Below, piece by piece: positions 17,034 through 25,320 of a stretch of 35,773 nucleotides of DNA (the stretch's first letter is position 1; the number at the start of each line of letters is the position of its first letter). Location of the stretch: positions 1-35,773 of the forward strand of contig JAFRKO010000017.1 of assembly GCA_017431685.1 (NCBI GenBank), written 5' to 3'. The stretch comes from Mogibacterium sp. Lineage in GTDB: Bacteria; Bacillota; Clostridia; Peptostreptococcales; Anaerovoracaceae. The notes under the pieces are model-generated. The model searched no databases and was not told where the DNA came from. It saw only the letters and a program-made list of their open reading frames with translations. A program made the position numbers and the translations under genes.

Positions 17034-18323
17034 CTATAAAAGCACCAGTGAGAATGCCGGCACGAATGTGAACAGAAGCAGCGCCACAAGGAAGAGGCCT
17101 ATCATAGGCAGTGCCTTTTTGGCTATCTCCATGACCGGAACATCCGTAAGCGCGCTGGCTACAAACAGGTTGACCCCTATAGGCGGAGTTACGAATCCTA
17201 TTGCCAGGTTTACTACCATTATCACACCGAACTGGATAGGATCCATTCCTATACCCTGTGCTATCGGCAACAGGATCGGAGTAAGGATCAGTATCGCAGG
17301 TGTCGTATCCATAACCATGCCCACGATGAGCAGGAACACGTTTATGACAAGCAATATGAGGATCTTGCTTGAGAAGTTTCCGAGTATGAACGAGCTGACG
17401 GTCTGAGGTACCTGCATGAGTGTCAGCACCCTGGAGAAAGCTGTCGATGCTGCCAGTATGAACAGTATCGGAGTGAAAGTCTTTATTGCTTCAACAAGAA
17501 TGCCCCACAGATCCTTAAGCCTGATCTCCTTGTAAATGAACAGGCTGACGATCAGCGCATAATATACTGATATAACAGCTGCCTCCGTAGGAGATGTAAT
17601 TCCTGAGTAGATGCATCCCAGGACGATCACCGGGCTGAGTATGGCCCAGAAGCTTTCCTTGAAAACATTCATAAAGCCTTTTTCATGCAGCTTTCCTATC
17701 TCGCTCTCTATCCTGACTTTATCCTCTCCGTTCTTCTTGCAATAGAGTACTGAGTATCCCATCAGGAGCACTGCTATAACGAGGCCAGGAATTATTCCTG
17801 CAAGAAACAGATCACTTACAGACGCGCCAGATGCCATTCCGTACATGATGAACGGGATGCTCGGCGGTATGATTACGCCGAGTCCGCCGGCAACCGCTAC
17901 GACAGATGTCGAGAATGTCTTGTCGTAGCCCAGCCCGATCAGGATCGGGATGGTCATGCTGCCTACGGCAGCAACGGTCGCCGGAGCAGATCCGGAGATC
18001 GCGCCGTAGAACAGGCACGTAACTATGACTGCGCAAGGCATTCCGGCAGTGAATCTGCCGAAGAAATAAGCGAATATGTCGAATATTTTACGCGATATGC
18101 CTCCCTTGGCCATGATGATGCCCGATAGAACGAACATCGGGACAGCCAGCAGCGGGAAGCTGTCGAGTCCGCCGAACATGGCCCTGATGAGATACTTGGC
18201 TCCCACAGTGAACGACGGATCGAATATATGTGGCAAAACGGCCGTTATTCCGAGCGTGATGCCTACCGGTATTGCTATTATCAGAAATACCACGAACAGT
18301 ATGAACAATAATCCTACTGGCAT
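17034..18323 (-). CDS. TRAP transporter large permease (DctM type)
   Basis: The 429-residue integral membrane protein is the large, transporting subunit. About 12 hydrophobic segments span the chain. Family marks include GGLDSFPLLAVPMFVLSG near 50, ISGSAPATVAAVGSM near 108, GGLGVIIPPSIPFIMYG near 147, and LAIGFVTPPIGVNLFV near the C terminus. It starts two bases after dctQ, and its end overlaps the start of dctP by a short stretch. Sodium-coupled uptake is the family mechanism. Confidence 0.96.
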   Translation of the reverse strand: MPVGLLFILFVVFLIIAIPVGITLGITAVLPHIFDPSFTVGAKYLIRAMFGGLDSFPLLAVPMFVLSGIIMAKGGISRKIFDIFAYFFGRFTAGMPCAVIVTCLFYGAISGSAPATVAAVGSMTIPILIGLGYDKTFSTSVVAVAGGLGVIIPPSIPFIMYGMASGASVSDLFLAGIIPGLVIAVLLMGYSVLYCKKNGEDKVRIESEIGKLHEKGFMNVFKESFWAILSPVIVLGCIYSGITSPTEAAVISVYYALIVSLFIYKEIRLKDLWGILVEAIKTFTPILFILAASTAFSRVLTLMQVPQTVSSFILGNFSSKILILLVINVFLLIVGMVMDTTPAILILTPILLPIAQGIGMDPIQFGVIMVVNLAIGFVTPPIGVNLFVASALTDVPVMEIAKKALPMIGLFLVALLLFTFVPAFSLVLL

Positions 18324-18325
18324 GA

Positions 18326-18901
18326 CTACTCCTTTCCGGCATCAGCCGCGGATACCGGCTGACCAGCCTCAACAAATGATTCAGGAGTATTGCGTTCAGG
18401 ATGAGCCGGGTCATAGACTTTCATTCCAAGTGAGACCTTGAGCTCTATTATCCATCTCTGGATTATCCTGAAAGCTACCAGTATGAACGATACGAAAGGC
18501 GCCGCCTGTATGTAATACATCGGTATCCCAAGCGCCGGACTCACCTGCCCGCTTTCAACAGCTGACATCATATACGAGAAAGCAAACGGTATCATATAGA
18601 AGAAAAACGCAAGCTCAATCGTATGATTGGCCAGTTTGATGATCGCCTTCGTACGCCTGGAGAATCTTGCCACGAACTGTTCTATCTTGATCGAGATGCA
18701 CCTCTTGCTGCAGTAGCTGACGCTCAGGAAACCTGCCCAGATGAACAGATATCTCGTGAGTTCCTCAGTCCACGACAGCGAAGCTTTCAGTGCAAATCTG
18801 GAGAAGACCTGTACCCCCATTATCACCGCCATTGCAAGCAGCAGCAGCGTCAGCAGGAATTCTTCCAGATTGTGATCAAGCCATTTAATAACTTTAGTCA
18901 T
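18326..18901 (-). CDS. TRAP transporter small permease (DctQ type)
   Basis: The 191-residue protein has four predicted membrane helices, with the family signature LSWTEELTRYLFIWAGFLS near residue 40. It pairs with DctM in the membrane. It begins 82 bases after aroD; this gap holds a GC-rich hairpin without a T-run, so expression from the aroE promoter is likely but may be reduced at this point. Confidence 0.94.
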   Translation of the reverse strand: MTKVIKWLDHNLEEFLLTLLLLAMAVIMGVQVFSRFALKASLSWTEELTRYLFIWAGFLSVSYCSKRCISIKIEQFVARFSRRTKAIIKLANHTIELAFFFYMIPFAFSYMMSAVESGQVSPALGIPMYYIQAAPFVSFILVAFRIIQRWIIELKVSLGMKVYDPAHPERNTPESFVEAGQPVSAADAGKE

Positions 18902-18924
18902 GGCTTTTTCCTTTCAATATATAG

Positions 18925-18969
18925 CATGCCCCGCCCCGGAGGGACGTATGTCGTCTGAAGCGGGGCATG
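18925..18969 (-). promoter_or_regulatory. intercistronic hairpin between aroD and dctQ
   Basis: CATGCCCCGC and GCGGGGCATG (10-base-pair perfect stem, 25-base loop) lie between the two genes. No T-run follows, so it looks like a processing or stabilising hairpin, or a weak attenuator, that could set different levels of the enzymes and the transporter. Confidence 0.55.
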
Positions 18970-18982
18970 TATAAGCAATTAT

Positions 18983-19744
18983 TTATAGCGCTCCGTGCAG
19001 CAGTGTGAGTACCTGCTTGAGATCCTGTACTCCCATCTGTCCAGGGGCTGATGCCTTTGCTGCGGCTCCGAATGTCAGTGCCGAACCGAACACCTCGCCT
19101 GCAAGACGGCTGATAACGCCTGTGCCTGCCATAGACATAGTGATGATCGGACGGTCAGCATACTCGTTTGCCATTTCCTCTGTTGCAGCAAGCAGAGTAA
19201 GAACATCCTTCTTGTTCTGCGGCATAACAGCAATCTTAGGAATGTCTGCACCAAGATCCTGCATCTTGCGGAGGCGTCCTACGATGTCATCCTTGTCAGG
19301 AGTCTTGAAGAAGTCATGATTAGATGCTACGACCTTTACGCCGGCAGCATGTGCACCGTCGATGATCTTCTTAACGATTTCGTCGCCTGTGAAGACTTCT
19401 ACGTCTACCATGTCAACATAGCCTGTCTGAGCAGCTTTGATGTTGATGTCAGCATACACTTCATCCTCGATGGCTTTCTCTCCGCCTTCCTTAGAAGTGC
19501 GGAATGTCATCAGGATAGGCATGTCGCCGAGAACCTCACGGAGGCCCTTCATGACATCCTCGAGAGCAGCGAAGTCAAATACGTTCTCGAACCAGTCGAT
19601 TCTCCACTCCACTACGTCTGCAGGGAGCTTTGTGATGGCTCTTGCTTCGTCGAGGATAGCTTCCTTTGTTACGCCTACGATAGGCACGCAGATCTTTGGC
19701 ATGCCTTCGCCGATAACAATATTTCTGACCTTAACAGTATTCAT
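18983..19744 (-). CDS. aroD: 3-dehydroquinate dehydratase, type I
   Basis: This enzyme converts 3-dehydroquinate to 3-dehydroshikimate through a Schiff base. The 253 residues align without gaps to the enterobacterial enzyme. K170 (PKIAVMPQ) is the Schiff-base lysine and H143 (SNHDFFKTP) the base; E46, R48, R82 and R213 bind the substrate. The ATG at 19744 has an AGGAAGG site; a TTG 21 bases upstream is less likely. The gene sits between a ydiN-type transporter and TRAP genes, not with other aro biosynthesis genes, so a catabolic role on quinate or shikimate is more likely than aromatic amino acid synthesis. Confidence 0.97.
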   Translation of the reverse strand: MNTVKVRNIVIGEGMPKICVPIVGVTKEAILDEARAITKLPADVVEWRIDWFENVFDFAALEDVMKGLREVLGDMPILMTFRTSKEGGEKAIEDEVYADINIKAAQTGYVDMVDVEVFTGDEIVKKIIDGAHAAGVKVVASNHDFFKTPDKDDIVGRLRKMQDLGADIPKIAVMPQNKKDVLTLLAATEEMANEYADRPIITMSMAGTGVISRLAGEVFGSALTFGAAAKASAPGQMGVQDLKQVLTLLHGAL

Positions 19745-19771
19745 ATTTTCCTTCCTTTCTGCCAAGCAGGT

Positions 19772-20986
19772 TTATGCGGATTTCTCAGCAGCTTCGAGCA
19801 TCTTGGAGTAGTTCTTGTTTACGAATACGCCAAGCAGTACACCGATAGCTGTGAGTACGATGTTCATTGTCATAACTCCGGACGGAGTCATCGATGCAGC
19901 AGCTGTCAGGATCGTGTAGTTGCAGAGTGAAGAAGCGATCATAACGAGAGCTGTAACTGTTCCCTTGATCTTAGGGAAGAGCATGTTGCATACAGCTGTT
20001 GCGATCTGCAGAAGTCCGCCTGCACCTGCCCATCCGATAACGAAGGAGCCGATCTTGCACATTGCCTGTGAAGGTACCATCAGTACTCCAACCATCATGA
20101 GTGCGCAGATTGCAGGGTATACCATGATGAATCTTACATCCTTGATCTTCTTTGTCAGAGCAGCTGTCACGATAAGTCCGATCATTGTTCCTGCAGAATA
20201 GAATGTCTGCATGATTCCAGGCTCAGCCCAGCCAACAACGTCCTTAGCAAAGTTCTGTGCGCAGTTCAGCCAGAGCTGGAATGTACCTGTGCATGTGAAT
20301 CCGATGAGGATCATTGCGACTGAACCTGCAGAGAAGTTTGCCTTCTTGATTCCCTCGATAAGGCCTTCCTTCTTCTCAGCCTTCTGATCTGAATCAGGCA
20401 GAGGGAAGAAGAGAATCAGAGCCATGAGCACGAGATATCCGATACCTACTGCATAGAACAGTGTGTTGTATGTAACAGCTCCTGCTGCTGTTGTTCCTAC
20501 AGCAATTCCCAGGAAGAACGGGAGAAGCAGCTGTGATCCGGAGATTGCAAACTTGATTCCCATTGTTGCAACGCCAGGAGCCTTGTTGATGATCTCTGCT
20601 ACAGCAGGATAGATTCCTGTGTCGAGGAACGAGTTAGCGATACCGCCGACGATAGCGCAGATGTAAGCGATTCTGTATCCTGTGCCGCCGCCTGCGTTGA
20701 ATGCCATTGCGAGACCGATCAGATAAACAGCGTATGCGAATCCGCCGATAGCTGTTGAGAATCTGCGTCCGAGCTTGTCTGAAAGAGGGCCTGCGAATGG
20801 AAGAGCGATGAGTCTTCCGAGACCGAGAGCTGCGGAAACAGCTGTGATAGCCATAACCTCAACGTTCCAGCTTGCTGATAGAGCTTCTTTGATAGCGACC
20901 TGTCCGAGGATGGAGCAGCCGATACCATGAAGGAAGTAGTTCAGATAAAGAACTATTACGCTTGGTAAATACTTTTTATTAGTCAT
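19772..20986 (-). CDS. MFS transporter, YdiN/YdiM type
   Basis: The 404-residue protein has about 12 membrane helices. Its sequence follows the enterobacterial YdiN group (YFLHGIG near residue 15, LGLGRLIALPF, SDKLGRR, ANSFLDTGIYPA and VIGWAGAGGLLQIA). In E. coli ydiN lies beside ydiB and aroD, and the same three-family set is found here. The cargo is probably shikimate, quinate or dehydroshikimate; direction (uptake, export or exchange) cannot be read from the sequence. The spacing is 53 bases after aroE and 27 before aroD. The codons are strongly biased, which suggests high expression. Confidence 0.9.
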   Translation of the reverse strand: MTNKKYLPSVIVLYLNYFLHGIGCSILGQVAIKEALSASWNVEVMAITAVSAALGLGRLIALPFAGPLSDKLGRRFSTAIGGFAYAVYLIGLAMAFNAGGGTGYRIAYICAIVGGIANSFLDTGIYPAVAEIINKAPGVATMGIKFAISGSQLLLPFFLGIAVGTTAAGAVTYNTLFYAVGIGYLVLMALILFFPLPDSDQKAEKKEGLIEGIKKANFSAGSVAMILIGFTCTGTFQLWLNCAQNFAKDVVGWAEPGIMQTFYSAGTMIGLIVTAALTKKIKDVRFIMVYPAICALMMVGVLMVPSQAMCKIGSFVIGWAGAGGLLQIATAVCNMLFPKIKGTVTALVMIASSLCNYTILTAAASMTPSGVMTMNIVLTAIGVLLGVFVNKNYSKMLEAAEKSA

Positions 20987-21039
20987 TTTTATTTCCTCTC
21001 ATTTTCCATCTAGTCATTATTGACGTTTTTTCTAACGTT

Positions 21040-21918
21040 TTAGTCGTCGTAGCTGATACCGAGAACTTCCTTCATATGCTCAATAGGCATTGGCTTGCCT
21101 GTCCAGAGCTCAAATCCTGCTGCTCCCTGGAAGAGCATCATTCCGAGTCCGTTCATTGTCTTGCATCCGACTTCCTTAGCCATCTTTCTCATCTTTGTCA
21201 GAAGGCATCCGTAAGGAACGTCTACTACGATGAGCTCAGGTCTGAAGAAGCTCTTGTCAGGAACTACAGAAACGTCTTCGAGCGGCTTCATGCCTGCGCC
21301 TGTAGCGTTTACGAAGAGGTAGCTGTCTGCCATCTCTCTGCGAAGAGCTTCAGTATCTGCGAGGTCAAACATCTGAGCCTTGCAGTTTGTTCTCTCGTTG
21401 ATCTTCTTTACTGTTTCTTCTCCAACTACATAGAACTTGTCCTTGATGTTGAAAATTGAGATCTCTGCTACTCCGTCGAGTGCAGCCTGGATCTCGATAG
21501 CTGTAGCAGCACCGCCTGCTCCTACGATCGTCATCTTCTTACCGATAGGATCGATGTTGTTATCCTTAAGAGCTGCCATGAATCCGATACCGTCTGTGAT
21601 GTATCCCTTGAGGTAGCCATTGTCATTGACGATAGTGTTTACTGCTCCGCAGAGTTCAGCTGCAGGGTCGAGTTCGTCAAGATACTGACCTACCAGAGTC
21701 TTATTAGGCATGGAAACGTTTGAACCTCTCATCTTGAGAGTGCGGATAGCCTTTACAGCATCTTCGATCTCATCGGCGCCTACTTCGAATGCGAGGTATG
21801 CATAGTCAGCACCTACTTCTGCGAAAGCTTCGTTCTGCATAGCAGGTGAGCTGGAATGACGAATTGGATAAGCCATGAGTCCGATAAGTTCGGTATGTCC
21901 TGTGATTCTTTCTGCCAT
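21040..21918 (-). CDS. aroE: quinate/shikimate dehydrogenase, YdiB-like
   Basis: This NAD(P)-dependent enzyme interconverts shikimate and 3-dehydroshikimate, and in the YdiB subgroup also quinate and 3-dehydroquinate. The 292 residues contain the substrate serines (SSSPAM, 22-27), the catalytic K73 in SMPNK, N94 in AVNT and D109 in YITDG. The nucleotide fold begins at GAGGA near 133. SMPNK and the DELDPAAELCGAVNTIVNDNGY stretch match YdiB and the catabolic Listeria-type enzymes rather than biosynthetic AroE (NVTxPxK). The usual NTDG reads ITDG, as in that subgroup. It is first in the operon and divergent from the LysR gene, with an AAGGAG site. Confidence 0.95.
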   Translation of the reverse strand: MAERITGHTELIGLMAYPIRHSSSPAMQNEAFAEVGADYAYLAFEVGADEIEDAVKAIRTLKMRGSNVSMPNKTLVGQYLDELDPAAELCGAVNTIVNDNGYLKGYITDGIGFMAALKDNNIDPIGKKMTIVGAGGAATAIEIQAALDGVAEISIFNIKDKFYVVGEETVKKINERTNCKAQMFDLADTEALRREMADSYLFVNATGAGMKPLEDVSVVPDKSFFRPELIVVDVPYGCLLTKMRKMAKEVGCKTMNGLGMMLFQGAAGFELWTGKPMPIEHMKEVLGISYDD

Positions 21919-22054
21919 TGTTTTTCTCCTTTTATTAATATGAGTTTTTTATGATCGTTATTCAGGCACTTTTGTATGCCTCTCCCGGTAATGTCTCCGA
22001 TTCACCACAAGCCAGAAGACAACTTTGTTAAAACAATAACTATTTCTTGTTTAC

Positions 22055-22084
22055 ATTTTAACAATGCTTTTTGATGCAGTCCAA
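22055..22084 (-). promoter_or_regulatory. promoter of the aroE-ydiN-aroD-TRAP operon
   Basis: On the minus strand TTGGAC (22079-22084) is followed after 18 bases by TAAAAT (22055-22060). Transcription would start near 22048, leaving a leader of about 130 bases. The LysR-type dyad at 22104-22122 is centred about 65 bases upstream of that start, the classical activator position. Confidence 0.55.
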
Positions 22085-22101
22085 TGCCATATATCGCAAA
22101 A

Positions 22102-22124
22102 AATGATAGCTTGACGCTATCATT
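22102..22124. promoter_or_regulatory. LysR-type operator 1 (aroE/LysR divergent region)
   Basis: A perfect 9-base-pair dyad with a 5-base centre. Its core TGATAGC-TTGAC-GCTATCA contains a T-N11-A motif. It is centred near -65 of the aroE promoter. It also covers a TTGACG box (22111-22116), which with TATGAT at 22136-22141 could start the LysR gene, so binding could both activate aroE and repress the regulator. Confidence 0.75.
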
Positions 22125-22209
22125 CGAACTTAGTCTATGATATATTTTTTTAAATATTTCAATAATTAATATACCAGTTGTGAGAACTTTGATAACAAGG
22201 AGACCGAGC

Positions 22210-23118
22210 ATGACTTTGAATCAGCTTAAATACTTCCAGGCAGTTGCCAGGCTGCAGAACTTCAGGGCAGCAGCTGAAGAGTTGTATATATCGCAGCCTT
22301 CCCTTTCCAGATCAATAGATTCCCTTGAAGATGAACTGGGCGTAGTTCTGTTTGAACGTGCAGGCAGAGGCATTTCATTGACCGGAAGCGGAAGACTTTT
22401 TCTTGAGTACACCAACCGTATTCTTGAGGAGTGCGATATCGCTGTATATAAAATGAAGGAAATATCTACTTCCGGAGGCCGTATAGATATAGGCTACGTT
22501 TTCCCTCTGGCTAACTATTACATTCCTCACAAGGTGCGTTCTTTCCTCAGTATTCCGGGCAACGAACATGTGACATTCGGTTTTACGCAGAACCGGACGT
22601 CTTCAATAATAAGAGAAATAAAAAACGGCAAGCTTGATGTAGGATTCTGCGCGTACTCTGAAAATGAAGAAGAGCTTGAATTCGTTCCTATTATTAAGCA
22701 GGAAATGGTGATCATAACTTCCAATGAACATCCGCTTGCCTCAAAAGATAAGCTTTCCATAAGCGAACTGGGACGTTATCCGGTGATTGGATATGACCGC
22801 GTGTCAGCTCTGGGCGGGTATACTAAACGGCTTTATCGCAGCCTGGGCATAAAGCCGGATATCCTGTGTGAATGCTCTGATGAAAACTCCATCCAGGCAT
22901 TAGTCCGCGAGCAGTTCGGTATAGCCCTGGTCGCAAAAGTAGATATTCTTAATGATAAGTATCTGAAGATACACAGCGTGTCAGATGCTGATCTTACTCA
23001 CTATGTAAATGTCGTATGGCAGAAGAACCATTACCTGATGCCTGCTACTAAACGCTTTATTGATTTCATGATCAGCGAATCCGAGCTTGATCAGGCATCG
23101 CTGAAAGCAATTACATAG
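22210..23118 (+). CDS. LysR-family regulator of the aroE/reductase regulon
   Basis: The 302-residue protein has a winged helix-turn-helix at 1-60 (LNQLKYFQAV, EELYISQPSLSRSIDSLE) and a ligand-binding domain from about 90, in the CynR/AlsR-like style. The start at 22210 has an AAGGAG site; an ATG 30 bases earlier has none. It is divergent from aroE and followed by the reductase gene. Matching dyads before both targets indicate that this protein controls them, probably with shikimate, quinate or a derivative as inducer (inference). Confidence 0.94.
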   Translation: MTLNQLKYFQAVARLQNFRAAAEELYISQPSLSRSIDSLEDELGVVLFERAGRGISLTGSGRLFLEYTNRILEECDIAVYKMKEISTSGGRIDIGYVFPLANYYIPHKVRSFLSIPGNEHVTFGFTQNRTSSIIREIKNGKLDVGFCAYSENEEELEFVPIIKQEMVIITSNEHPLASKDKLSISELGRYPVIGYDRVSALGGYTKRLYRSLGIKPDILCECSDENSIQALVREQFGIALVAKVDILNDKYLKIHSVSDADLTHYVNVVWQKNHYLMPATKRFIDFMISESELDQASLKAIT

Positions 23119-23143
23119 GCAGATGATATTGATTTCATCTATC

Positions 23144-23162
23144 TGATACCTTCAGGCTATCA
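23144..23162. promoter_or_regulatory. LysR-type operator 2 (upstream of the reductase)
   Basis: TGATACC-TTCAG-GCTATCA matches operator 1 at 16 of 19 positions, with the same arm length, the same spacing and a T-N11-A core. It lies about 65-70 bases before the likely reductase start (TATCAT/TATAAG at 23206-23216). It stands in the gap between the LysR stop and that gene's hairpin. Confidence 0.7.
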
Positions 23163-23164
23163 AA

Positions 23165-23206
23165 AACGGGCAATAAAGATATTTTTCTTTTGCCCGTTAT
23201 TTTTTT
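23165..23206 (+). terminator. terminator of the LysR gene
   Basis: A 9-base-pair stem (AACGGGCAA and TTGCCCGTT, 16-base loop) is followed by A and seven T residues. It falls between operator 2 and the reductase gene, so the reductase needs its own start or readthrough. Confidence 0.88.
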
Positions 23207-23255
23207 ATCATATAAGTACCACAAGGCAGCAGATAACCACCGGAGGGAGTACAAA

Positions 23256-25250
23256 ATGAAGAAGGATTATCCAAACATTTTTGAACCTATCACAGTAAGA
23301 AAGACTGTTTTCAAGAACAGAGTAGTCATGACCCCGATGGGCACAAACTACGCTGATCCGGACGGCGGCATCAATGATGATCACATCAACTACTACAAAC
23401 TCAGAGCAAAAGGCGGTACAGGCCTCATCATCGTAGAGAACGTCTGCGTAGACTTCCCTACCGGCTCCAACGGCACAAGCCAGCTCAGACTCGACCATGA
23501 CATGTTCATGCCGAAGCTCTACAAGCTGACCGAAACAGTCCATGATGAAGGCGGTCTCATTGCCGTACAGATCAACCACGCAGGAGCATCTGCTTCATCT
23601 GCACGTACAGGAGTCCCTACTGTATCGTCATCAACAGTTCCTTCAAAGCTCGGCGGCGAAGCACCTCGTCCACTTGAGAAAGATGAGATCGAAGCAATAG
23701 TAAAGAAATATGGCGAAGCTGCAAAGCGCGCAGTTCAGGCAGGTTTCGATGCAATCGAAGTCCACTGCGGACATTCATACCTCATCAGCCAGTTCCTCTC
23801 GCCTATCTATAACAAGAGGACCGACGAGTTCGGCGGATGCGCTGAGAACAGAGCACGTCTTGCCAGAATGGTAATCGACGAAGTAAGAAAGCAGGTAGGA
23901 CCTTTCATTCCTATCCTCGCAAGAATCAGTGCAGACGAGTTCCTCGAGGGCGGCAACAACCTTGAAGACTGCCTTGAGTATCTGCAGTACTTCGGAGACG
24001 AAGTTGACGTATACAACGTATCTGCAGCTCTCAACCCTTCCCTGCAGTATCAGATCGACAGCAACTGCTATCCTGACGGCTGGAGAGCATATCTCGCAAA
24101 GGCTGTTAAGGAAAGATTCGGCAAGCCGGTAGTCACAATGGGCAATATCAGAAGCCCTAAGGTAGCTAACGACATCCTCGAAAGAGGCGACGCTGACTTC
24201 ATCGGCATCGGCAGAGGACTGATTGCAGATCCTGACTGGGTAAACAAGGCTGAATTCGGCGAAGAGTGCGACATCAGAAAGTGCATCAGCTGCAACATCG
24301 GATGCGCAGGCAACCGTATCCAGAACAACAGACCTATCAGATGTACTGTAAACCCTGCAGTCATCGAGGGAGACGAATATAAAAAGCTCAAGGTCAACAA
24401 GCCATGCAACGTAGTAGTTATCGGCGGTGGTACAGCCGGTATGGAAGCAGCATGCACAGCTGCTGAGGTTGGCTGCACAGCATTCCTGATCGAAAAGGCA
24501 GATCATCTTGGCGGACTCGCATATGAGATCTCGAAGTTCCCTGACAAGAGCAGACTGAGAGACTTCCCTGACTACCTTGAGAGAAGGATCAAGAAGCTCC
24601 ACAACCTGCACGTGTTCCTGAACACCGAGGCGACTCCTGAGTTCATCAGAACACTTAACCCGGACATCATCGTGAACTCCACAGGTTCACTGCCGCTGAT
24701 CCTCCCTATCCCTGGGCTCAAGGAAAACGTAGGCAAGGGCAAGGTCCAGACAGTTCTCGGCGTTATCGACAATCTGGACAACTATCCTGAGGACTGCACA
24801 GGCAAGAAGGTCGTTGTTATCGGCGCCGGCGCCGTAGGACTCGATGTAGTGGAATTCTTCGCGCCTAGAGGAGCGGACACCACGGTAATCGAGATGCTAC
24901 CGTATATCGTCGGACCGGCACTCGATCCTATCACAAAGGTCAGCATCGTTGATCTGATGAATAAGTACAACGTACACCAGAGACCGTCCACAGCTCTTCA
25001 GGAAGTAAAGCCTGACTGCTTCGTGGTCAAGAATCCGGACGGAAGCATGGAAGAAGTTGAGTTCGACTATGGCTGCATCTGCATGGGACTCAAGTCCAAC
25101 AATCCTGTTCTCGACATGCTCAAGGAAGAGTTTGCTGATGTCGAACTCATGAACATCGGTGACTCCAAGAGACAGAGAAGGATCATTGAAGGTACCGAGG
25201 AAGGCCGTGCCATCATCAAAGTCCTGGAGAAGAAAGGATTCTTCAAATAA
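23256..25250 (+). CDS. FMN/4Fe-4S/FAD NADH-dependent ene-reductase (2,4-dienoyl-CoA reductase/BaiCD family)
   Basis: The 664-residue enzyme has an Old Yellow Enzyme TIM barrel with FMN (about 1-335; VVMTPM at 23, QINHAG at 105, a modified VHCGHSYLISQFLSP at 169). A 4Fe-4S site follows (C343, C346, C350, C363), and then FAD/NAD(H) domains with GGGTAG at 390 and a second Rossmann motif GAGAVG. Relatives reduce activated C=C bonds of dienoyl-CoA, enoates, bile acid intermediates and similar compounds. The GGAGGGAG site fixes the ATG at 23256. Heavy use of favoured codons suggests strong expression. Sharing a regulator with aroE/aroD, it may reduce a shikimate-pathway-like enoic acid, such as shikimate or dehydroshikimate; the substrate is inferred. 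Confidence 0.93.
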   Translation: MKKDYPNIFEPITVRKTVFKNRVVMTPMGTNYADPDGGINDDHINYYKLRAKGGTGLIIVENVCVDFPTGSNGTSQLRLDHDMFMPKLYKLTETVHDEGGLIAVQINHAGASASSARTGVPTVSSSTVPSKLGGEAPRPLEKDEIEAIVKKYGEAAKRAVQAGFDAIEVHCGHSYLISQFLSPIYNKRTDEFGGCAENRARLARMVIDEVRKQVGPFIPILARISADEFLEGGNNLEDCLEYLQYFGDEVDVYNVSAALNPSLQYQIDSNCYPDGWRAYLAKAVKERFGKPVVTMGNIRSPKVANDILERGDADFIGIGRGLIADPDWVNKAEFGEECDIRKCISCNIGCAGNRIQNNRPIRCTVNPAVIEGDEYKKLKVNKPCNVVVIGGGTAGMEAACTAAEVGCTAFLIEKADHLGGLAYEISKFPDKSRLRDFPDYLERRIKKLHNLHVFLNTEATPEFIRTLNPDIIVNSTGSLPLILPIPGLKENVGKGKVQTVLGVIDNLDNYPEDCTGKKVVVIGAGAVGLDVVEFFAPRGADTTVIEMLPYIVGPALDPITKVSIVDLMNKYNVHQRPSTALQEVKPDCFVVKNPDGSMEEVEFDYGCICMGLKSNNPVLDMLKEEFADVELMNIGDSKRQRRIIEGTEEGRAIIKVLEKKGFFK

Positions 25251-25272
25251 TAGCTCAGGAATCAAGGCATGC

Positions 25273-25305
25273 AAAAAGCTCAATGCGCCCGCATTGAGCT
25301 TTTTT
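25273..25305. terminator. bidirectional terminator between reductase and MscS-like gene
   Basis: A 10-base-pair perfect stem (AGCTCAATGC and GCATTGAGCT, 4-base loop) has five A residues before it and six T residues after it. It serves both converging genes. Confidence 0.92.
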
Positions 25306-25320
25306 ATTATATGTATCGTA

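Noticed and set aside
23775..24611. Long open frame (278 codons) on the minus strand inside the reductase gene
   Set aside because: It is the mirror of a strongly codon-biased real gene, has no ribosome site of note and gives a product with no recognisable domain.
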